Shown here: positions 55,540 to 64,000 of the stretch, in pieces
Layout of the letters: each line of letters starts with the position of its first letter
How positions within the stretch are numbered: position 1 is the stretch's first letter
NCBI GenBank assembly: GCA_947652115.1
Contig: OX393563.1
Location: 7,686,619 to 7,750,618, forward strand
Length of the DNA stretch: 64,000 nucleotides
From: Blastomussa wellsi
Taxonomy: Eukaryota; Cnidaria; Anthozoa; Scleractinia; Plerogyridae
Reading direction: 5' to 3'
Position numbers and translations under genes: made by a program
Notes under the pieces: model-generated
Database searches by the model: none
What the model was told of the DNA's origin: nothing
Seen by the model: only the letters and a program-made list of their open reading frames with translations

Positions 55540-58500
55540 CTTTCTGTTTATATTCCGAGATCCGTATGTATTGCGAATGACTCTCCCGACATGACAGGCA
55601 GCTGTTTTTCTTCCACCAACGTTAACAACCGTAAGCAAAGTTTGTAATGGTCTGTAATGACATCGATTATATTGCCTATTATAAAGCGACTTTCAGTTTC
55701 CGCACTCTCTCCCCGCAGAGGCCTTTTGGGAGATATCCGCTGAACGCGTGAGTGCAGGCGCAAGTCAGATGAGCGTTTTCTTCAATTACTCAGCCCTCGG
55801 TGAGGATTTGCGCAACAGGTATTAATCGGAATTTTTGTGAAAAGAGGCCTCAAATCAAGAAAGTCGAAGGTCGAAAAGAAAATCACTTAATTGTCTCGAG
55901 AAAGTGGTACTACCCTACCCCGACGTGAGTCACATGGAGAAAGTTGACTCCACCGGATGGCGGCCATATTAGGACCCCCCGTCTAACTTGCGCCTACACT
56001 CATGCGTTCAGCGGAAATCTCCCAGAGAGAGAGGTTTCCGCACATGTTGTTGAAGCGTGTGAGTAATACCTAGCTGTCAAGGCAAAAATATCAGTTGTCA
56101 TGAAGCTCTTCGAAACCTCTAATTTCACTGGGTCTTGATGCCACAAAGCTCTATTGTTTTAGGGCTAGGTCCATTGTTATTATTGTTTGTATATAATTTT
56201 CCGAAGAGCAGAGTTTGCATGTTTTAGCAAACCGAATACTGCCAAATCTGAAATAAAATTGCCTTACCCTACTTTTACTGTGTTTTTCTTGTTTTCTGAA
56301 CGCTTATTTTGCCGATTCTTGGCCATTCAGGCGAGTTATCGCTTTCTGGGTTCACCCCAACAAGGAAAAGAACAAGGCTGCACACTCCAGTCCCGACGAG
56401 CGAAGCAAATTAAAAAAACTAGGCGCGCACGGTGGTCTCGCTTAATTTTTCAGTGGGCGCACAACGGGATCTTGGGTAGATTTTCATATCGTCGAAGTAA
56501 TTGCAGCTCAAGCTTTTCAGTAAAACGGCGGCTTCAGCTGGAATATATATGATCGATTTTCTGTGGAGTGTGTCACCACAGCTTCAGTGACTAACTAAAA
56601 GTCTCCATTGCGAACTAGTCAGCTTACTACCTCGCGCTAAACTCCCGGAAGAAAAAAAAGGTCAAAATGACGAATGTTCAATTTCGAAAAATGGTCTTAG
56701 TTTTTGGTCGTTTTTGTCAATTTCGGAAGGAAAAATTCGCTTTTTCTTTTTTTTTCTGCACAAATCTAAGTCATTTCTACAATTTTCAGGGGTCAAAAAA
56801 AAAAAGTGTCCCTGGTCTTCCGTTCTCCTCTTTCGGATAGGTTTAAGGATAAAAAAACGGAATTTTATACCCTATTTAAGGCCCAAACTCGGTACGAACG
56901 GGTCAACCTGATTTCGTTCCTGTAATGTTAGTTAATGCTTCCCCGATCTTTCAGCTTCTTTCGGTCGAGTCTTTGTAGCGCAGTGGAAAAAGTTTTGTTG
57001 GCAAAGACTCTGAGCTTCCATGTTTCTAATCAGCTAACACAGTAATCAAAAATTCGGAAATCGAATGTTCCATTGTGCTCGATTGGCAATTTTTTGTTAT
57101 GTGAGTTCGATTCGTTCGATTGGTGTCGGCGATAAGTTAGATTTTCCGATGTTCAATTAGTTATGCCGGTCGTATAGTGACACACATTCTCTCTCCTCAA
57201 CCAATGAGCGTGAATTTTTATAGTTGTGAGGCCCTTGAGGTAATTTTTGCCAAGCAACCGACACGAGGTTGAAACAGTGACCTTGAAGAATTGAAATGGT
57301 GTCGACGCGGGGCAAAACTTGTGTGGTTTGAAAAGAAAACCAGCGAATATCGCGTGTTATTGTTCGTCACAGCGACCTGCAAGGTGTATTCACCAATCTA
57401 ATTCATCGTCTACAAGGGTAAGGAGATGTATCCCTCGTAAAAACAGAGATCATTCCAAAGCATACACAATTAACGTTTTTAAGCTTCTGCACACTTAACA
57501 CGCAAAGGACTTCCACGTCGAGTCGTTGAAAAGATAAAGACGTGCTTTTGTCCAAAACTGTTTATAATCTTAATCTTTATTAATCTAGTCTTTTATGGCG
57601 AAATAAAATGATAAAAGGGGATCAAAATTTCAGATAGAAATGCGAAAGATTACAAAAGGATAGTCGGAATATGTAATTATAAAAATCGATTATGAATATT
57701 TTCTTAAAAAGAATGTTTCGTGTTACTTAACAGAGTAACAAGATAATATTAAAGAATAACGGATACAAAGGGTAAAGAATTGCAAATTCCTTTAACAGTC
57801 GTTAAATCGATTTTAATCATTTTGATATAGAATATAGTAGCTACAAACAAATTCACAAAGCAAACCTTATGAGCATACTTATTATAAAATGCTATGTGGC
57901 GAACACCTGTTAATACTTCAATTTTAAATTGAAAACATAAAAAAGATAGCTCCCTTGTTTACATTGTGGAATAACGTTTGAAACCAAAAATTAGAAGCCG
58001 TATCATTTTCTACTCTAGCTGTTCAATGTTATCTTCAATTACAGGCCAGTTGCAGGTCCAAAATCTTTAAGCTCCGTTTTACAATTTACGGCTTCCCGTC
58101 AGCTCTAACTGTTCCCTGTACTCAAAATAAATATTCCGAGATAGATTGTGATTTTACGCGTTGCGTTTTTCCAGTCAGTGTTTATGCGGCTTGTGGAAAA
58201 TATAAATGTATGTATCCCTTGAGGAACTTATGTTGCATGGAATAATGTTTTGACTGGTTAAAGCAAGTCTTACATGAAAGGTGTAAGTTAGTCTTGGGTA
58301 CGCATCCTAAAACTAATTAATACCTAAAAGGCGATATCTCAATTGAGAATAAACCCATAACATTTTTCAACAAGAGTTCCCGGGTCCGAAGTTTCGCCTC
58401 TTTACCGGATTCGCTTGCAAGCGGGTTAATGTTCTATACAAAATTCCTTTTGTTGATGTTATGTCGGCGCCACAGGCAGTTCTAATACGACACAAAAACA

Positions 58501-59565
58501 CACACAAGATGTAAAAGAGCTATCAAAAGTTCAAGAATTACGAATCTTGCCTGGTTTCATGCTCCCATACTGTAATCGACAAGGGTAGTTTTCGGTTACG
58601 GAAGGTTTTGGAGATTTGGTATACTATGGTAACCTTTTACTAGCACAACAATTCTTGCCACTCCCGATATGGAAAACATAACATTATTTTTAACAAATAG
58701 TCCCAATCAGTTTACATTGTGTAATTATTATAATTTATATTTAGAATTTCTATTAGTGAATTTATTTGATCGTTGAACTGACTGAGAGTTATGCAGTTGA
58801 AGACTTGCAAAGGTTTAGCCAGTCAGAACGTTTTAAATCTTCATTATGATCTATTCTGGCTAAGGCACTCATCTGATACTTTTTAGATCCGTTGATTTAA
58901 CTTAGGGGCTGATTAAATGACAAGTTTCAACCCAGGTGGCATGTTGTTGCGATTAAGATGATGAATTTCCGCTCCACTGAACCATTTTCAAGTCCGCCAT
59001 TTTGTTTCGTTAAAAACGGCAACATCACTGCGCATGCCCAAGCTCACTTTTGCTCTTCAGCCCAGGATGAATTTTTCAGCCCAGTTTCACAACACAATTA
59101 ACGAAAAAATTCTCCCAAGTTGCCTTGCCCAAATTTTCTCATTCTGCCCCAAATTTGCCCCCCCCCCCCCGGCCCGTGCGCCTATGGTTTCTTCGCTTAC
59201 GGACCCCTTTCAACACGAAAAGCCGGATAAAAACAATATGTTAATCAATAGTAATTCGAGGTTAGCACGCAAAAAGCGTCAACACTACGCTGGAAGCCAT
59301 CGGATTATGACACCTTTCGCTATTCATTTCAAGTTCCCCTGAAAAGCTCTTTCTGTTGTAACTCGTCTTCCTTTTAATATATATTTTGCAATCAATTTTT
59401 CGACAAATTAAACTTGAATGCGTCTTCTAAATTATCATAAAGAAAAATAAATTTTTAAAATTTTGGCCAAATTTTGTTGACAGCAACTTTAAGTATGGTG
59501 AGATTGTTATAGCTAAGTGCCGTTATTCAGTATTCCCATTGCGACTCCATTGACTTGTAGGTAAT
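55540..59565. other. Gene-free stretch
   Basis: No recognised gene. 59040-59190 ends in poly-C and GGCCCGTGCGCCTATGG, a possible half of the GCGTACGGGC MITE family. The rest is AT-rich and unremarkable. Confidence 0.45.
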
Positions 59566-59569
59566 AATA

Positions 59570-59648
<79 letters not shown>
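59566..59648. repeat. (AAT)n microsatellite, LINE tail
   Basis: A long pure run of TAA/AAT. In antisense it follows the 3' UTR of the LINE at 59649-60260, so it is probably its expanded 3' tail. Confidence 0.9.
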
Positions 59649-59650
<2 letters not shown>

Positions 59651-60260
59651 TACTTATATAGCGCTATTTACATAAGAATGATCAGTAGCGCTTTACGATA
59701 ATTCACTTAAAAATCTTATTTTTATTGATACAATTAAAACAATTGAATAATAATTACTTAACAATATAAATTAATAAAAAATAAAAAAAGGGTCTAGCCT
59801 GCCCGAAAAAAGGTGGGTCTTAAGTTTTCGTTTTAAATTACATAATGATTGAATATCACGCAACTCGGCTGGCAGACTATTCCACAGACTTGGCGCAGCA
59901 GCATAAAAAGACCTGGTACCAAGCATAGAAAGCATTTTCTCTTTAGGCGGCTTAGTAAAAGACTACTATTTGATCTTAGATTATAAGAGGACTTAGGCTT
60001 AACAGTAATTAAATCACTAATATATGGTAGTGCAAGTCCGTTAACAGCCTTAAACACTAAGGTTAATATCTTAAAATGAATGCGAACGCGAACTGGCAGC
60101 CAGTGTGTACTTGTGTGACATGAGAATATGACATTCTGAACACGTTGTAATTTGACAATCTGTGACTCGGGCAAACCACACCGAAGACCGTTGCAAAAGT
60201 CCAAGCGACTAGTTATAAATGCATGAATGAGTGCCAATAAAGAACTAAATACAATCAAGA
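59649..60260 (-). mobile_element. CR1/L2-type LINE 3' end, antisense
   Basis: The minus-strand frame gives AFITSRLDFCNGLRCGLPES, QIVKLQRVQN, HWLPVRVRIHFKILTLVFKA and VNGLALPYISDL, the conserved end of a non-LTR RT. After a frameshift the last part reads PSLWNSLPAELRDIQSLCNL and KRKLKTHLFSG. An internal deletion follows VQN. 5'-truncated, dead copy with a (TTA)n tail. Confidence 0.85.
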
Positions 60261-60742
60261 ATAAGACTATTCATTGGTTAAGAGGAGTGGCACATTTGAG
60301 TGCTACATTTGAAGTCTTTTGTTGGTCTTGACTGCACCTCCACCAATGTTATGTACGCTATCGTCTATGAGGAGTTATCCCCGCCATAACTGTCTTTTCA
60401 TTTTATGGTACTGTTTTCCTTTTTTTCCAGCACGTTTCATTTCACTGCAGTCGTCTCTTTTCCATGAAAGACATGTTCCGCTCTTTTGCACAAGTATATT
60501 TTGTGAAATTACACCAATTGCACTTTAAAGTTCTAACAAATACAGTTGTGACAAATTTAGAATTACCACTCTCGTAGAATAGGGAAGCTCAATTTTTGCA
60601 GAATTTGGCTTCGTGAATTTGACAAAATTGAATCTCTTGAATTTCGCGAAATTCATCTCAGTGAGCTCACTGAGCTTCCGTTGTGCTCAAAGTTTTTGGT
60701 TAAGGGTCTGCTTTTTTTCCTTTTTAGGAAAACATAAGCAGT

Positions 60743-63700
60743 ATGGCGCAAGAGTTTTCCCTGGCAGATTTAGACATACAGACCAGTGACAGCTTCGATA
60801 GATTTCTGGAAATAATAAAGGGAGGAACAAAGGACGAGGTACATATTTTCTTGTCACGTCTAACTGGAACGACCAAAGGGGCGAATAACTGCAGTGGAGA
60901 TTCTCAAAACGACCCTTTCAAGCAGCTTGAAGACGCACTCGAAAATAACAATGTTGTTGAGGTATGGAAACTCATAGCTACGGCCGGCGAACATGGAAAC
61001 GTTGAGACCCTTGAAAATTTAACTCAGTTCTGCAGGTCCATCGTTAAGAAGGCGAACAGAAAAAAGCATGGTTTCAATTTCAAATGCAATTGGAACTGTA
61101 ATGAACTGTGGAAAAAACTGAAGATCTCAATATCCTGGCTTTTTCATTCCGATGAAGACGAGATAGAAGAGGAGATAGAAATGCAAATCGAAAAAGAACA
61201 GAAATGGATCAAAATACTCAGCAACCCTTTGTACATCAGTCTAGAATGGCTGTGGAGGAATAATCCCCAGTCTCAGTATGAGAAAGGGATCAGACGTAAA
61301 GAAAGCAAGTTTGCAGACATTATTGAAGCTGCCTTGGATGACGCATACCTCCTGGAAAAGATTGCCTCGTACCACACGCACTACAGCACAGCTGAATACA
61401 AGCGTCGAGCGATGAAATATGAACAATTTGCTGTTGATATCGTCGAGCAAATAGGCCCTTCAAATTTCAACCAGATTCATGAAATCATGGACATCAAAGG
61501 AAATGGTCCCTTACTGACGAATAAGCACTGTAATTACGATCAGAGTTTGAGTCTTCTTAAGATTGCTGCTGATAAACATCGGAAATGGGTTGGTAATGTT
61601 TTGATGGAATTGTTTAATGTTTCATTCTTTGAGTTTCTCCAAAAAATACTATACTAAAGAAAAGACTGGAATGAGCAATGGAGAGGTGGCTTCACTCTCC
61701 GCGGCCCCCTTTTCCAGTGCTCTACCCTCTAGAAAAAGATAGCATTTGGTCCAGTCTCAATGGAAGCATCAAAGCGATGGGGCCTCCCGATCCACAGCGA
61801 AAACTTGTAAGTGCTCCCACGCTCCAAACACCCACATTTCCCCCCATCAATGCCCCACCCCCTTCGTTTAGACCATATAACCTTGTGGAATAAATCGAAG
61901 AAGCAGATTAGTGGAGCAAGCAATAAAAAGAAATGCAAGCAGTACTTGCACAACTGAGCGGAATGAAAAAATTGGCGTGTACTAAACAGCGATTTCTTGT
62001 AATTTTTTTTATCTTTAACTGTGATAACTGATTATAATGACTAGATATACATATCTATATATATATATTCTGTTGGCTTTCAGTTTGTGGCAAGGCCCAA
62101 GTGCCAATATACTCTCAACAAGATCATTTACCGCGGGTGGAGAAATTGGCAAGATAAAGGCATTGCGAGAAAAACCTTATGGTTCATTTTTCATTTCCTT
62201 CTCGCCACACTTTCTTGTCCCATTTACATTTCTGCTCGACTGATACGGAGATGCTGTTGCTGTAACAAATTTCAAGACAAGTGCTTCTGGAAGTTTAGGA
62301 AGTTGTACGAACATCCTTATTCTAAGTTGATCAACCACACCATGTCGTACGTGGTGTTTTTGGTTTTGGTTTTCGCCTCGTCCTACGAGTACCAGTTTAG
62401 CGCATATAAAATTGGCTTTGTGTGGATTGGTAAGATATTTCTCCTGAAGTTTGAGCATGTAAGACCATTCGTCTAAGGACGCTTCCTTTGTTTAAAAATA
62501 ACCATTGACCATTTTCGCATTGGCCATAATACACCTTGTTTACCCCCCCCCAAAAATTTTCCATAACCTTTGTTTCCCAATTCTCCTGGGTATTACAGGG
62601 GAATTAGGAGGCGAGCGTGGCCAAGTGGTCAGGGCGCTGGACTTGTAATCCGGTGGTCCCGGGTTCGAGTCCTCCTCCCTGCCACTAAAACGGATTTGTC
62701 TTCGGTGGTCCCGAATTCAACTCCTCCACGCTTTGTAAATAGCCAACTGGTCTGCCTCCTACCAGTTGGGATTTTTAACAACTTTCTGTTTCATTTACAA
62801 TATTTGTTTACGTATTTGCAGTGTCCCCAATTAGCACAGTGGTGCTAAATACATTGACACTTACATAAAGTTATTATTATTATTATTATTTATTACAGTC
62901 GTCCCAAGAGAATCTGAAGATAATGCTTATGCAAAATTTTGGGAGGAAAACAATATGTATTATGGGCAATGCGAAAATGGTGAATTCGTTAAATAATGTA
63001 CCAGCAAGCGTAATTTATTGCAATCCATATTTTCGTATTTATCAACTAAGTTTTAACAGGCATTGTATAATGGAATATATGGGAATTGAGAATTAAAAAG
63101 CTGGGAACAGAGACGAATTGGTGAACGATTGGTGACGTCGTGTTGGTGAGCCGAACTGGTTTTTATGAAAGTTATGAAAAGATTGCGGGATGATCAGTGT
63201 CTGCTGACTGTTCTCAGGTTCTTGTATATTTACGATAATGTTCGATGACGTTATTCGTTTAACAATATGATTTCAACCATGTGCGTGGCGCTAAATGTTT
63301 CTATTAAAGTAAGATAAGTTATGTGCAGTGAAAGAAAAACCATTTAAAAGCGGTCACATACCCATTCATGCTTTCATGAACCAAGGACCTAAACTCAGTT
63401 TACATTTTATCTACAGATTATCTGGTGCTTGCCTTTGCTATTGGTCTATTCCTAGAGGAAGCCCTGGAGATAACTAGCCGCGGATTCTTGAGCTACTTTT
63501 CAAAATGGTGGAATGTTATGAACGTATTGTTTATATTAACATTCCTGCTCTCCTACACAGTGTGGCTGAGTGCATGGGCGTTTTATGGAGAGTGGAAGCC
63601 GCGAAAATCTCCGTTTATCGTGGCTGATATCATTTATGCCAGTGCCACCGTGATGGCTTTTTTTCACTTGTCCCACATTCTTCAAGTGAATTCGGTGTTG

Positions 63701-63870
63701 GGTCCCTTGCAGCTATCGCTTTTCAAAATGTTGAAAGATGTCCTCAAGTTTATCGTCATCTTTCTTCTACTCTACATTGCGTTTGCTACTGGGGTGGTCA
63801 AGTTATACTCGTACTATGTCGCCTCTCAACGTCAGCTTAACGGAGACGAGGTGTTCCATCCGTACAGCAA
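60743..63870 (+). CDS. TRPC-like cation channel, first three coding exons (partial)
   Basis: Exons 60743-61588, 62084-62429 and 63417-63870 (donor GTATGT), phases consistent, 548 residues so far. A 5' UTR intron acceptor (CTTTTTAG) lies just before the ATG. The N-terminal 280 residues are cytosolic and include DPFKQLEDALENNNVVEVWK (ankyrin-like) and FAVDIVEQ (TRP_2-like region). Exon 2 holds FVARPKCQYTLNKIIYRGWR, the first membrane segments and PYSKLINHTMSYVVFLVLVF. Exon 3 holds WWNVMNVLFI, then SVLGPLQLSLFKMLKDVLKF of TRPC S4-S5/S5 and a further membrane segment ending LYSYY. The pore helix, S6 and TRP box lie beyond the window. TRPC channels are receptor-operated, calcium-permeable plasma-membrane channels. 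The first donor (TGG|GTTGGT) is weak but required for the frame. Confidence 0.88.
62607..62885 (+). mobile_element. tRNA-derived SINE in TRPC intron 2
   Basis: The head is tRNA-like: A box TGGCCAAGTGGTCAGGGCG, anticodon-loop-like CTTGTAA, B box GGTTCGAGTCC. The T stem is mismatched, so it is not a working tRNA. A unique body (AATAGCCAACTGGTC) and a (TTA)n tail at 62868-62893 follow. Same family as the antisense piece at 5970-6116. Confidence 0.8.
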
Positions 63871-64000
63871 GTATGTACAACAACAGTAGTTAACGCGTGA
63901 AGTGTTAAAATAAGTACTTAAGAAGTAAATAGAAAAAGACAGTCTCTTAACCTTTGATCACGCTCCTTGTACCGCTTTTGACGTCATCATCTGCATGTCA

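Noticed and set aside
61678..61893. Pro-rich 71-codon frame
   Set aside because: It lies within the first TRPC coding intron and has no family features.
62610..62685. tRNA-Thr (TGT) gene
   Set aside because: A and B boxes are good but the T stem is mismatched, and a SINE body and TTA tail follow; a relative occurs at 5970-6116.

Overview
The window looks like genomic DNA of an anthozoan cnidarian, most likely a stony coral. Reasons: metazoan genes with short exons and canonical GT-AG introns (PIGC, a TRPC-type channel, a CARD protein), a tandem array of intronless class A GPCRs, and many invertebrate-type transposons: Penelope-like elements (PLEs) with a GIY-YIG nuclease, CR1/L2-type LINE ends, tRNA-derived SINEs and many short inverted-repeat elements. 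Species assignment is inference. A 200-base run of N lies at 41301-41500.

Layout. 0.6-6.8 kb: the first exon of a CARD-domain gene (minus) is head to head with a complete 8-exon PIGC gene (plus), a GPI-anchor biosynthesis subunit in the ER. 7-10.5 kb: no recognised gene; inverted-repeat elements, a cluster of ACGTGC motifs and one open acidic/basic frame. 10.5-49.3 kb: eight members of one intronless GPCR family, all on the minus strand. Six are open (about 282-325 residues) and two are broken. Their intergenic DNA is filled with LINE and PLE remnants, MITEs and a 1.1-kb long-TIR transposon. The two copies at 28.9 and 37.8 kb sit in a segmental duplication and are nearly identical in their C-terminal halves. 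54.6-55.5 kb: an unrelated, more conventional GPCR pseudogene. 59.6-60.3 kb: an antisense LINE 3' end. 60.7 kb to the end: the 5' three coding exons of a TRPC-like cation channel, continuing beyond the window.

The GPCR array is the most interesting content. All members have D2.50, an Asp/Asn-Arg-Tyr box and a TM7 N(P/L)xxY-type motif. In TM6 they have C-Y/H in place of C-W-x-P. They have no cysteine in extracellular loop 2, and instead an invariant C-x5-C at the TM2/TM3 loop, so the standard class A disulphide and toggle switch are absent across the family. Two copies are NRY rather than DRY, one has lost the proline of NPxxY, and N-termini are only a few residues long. This looks like a lineage-specific, actively birth-and-death-evolving receptor family of unknown ligand. 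No operon-like or prokaryotic system is present.
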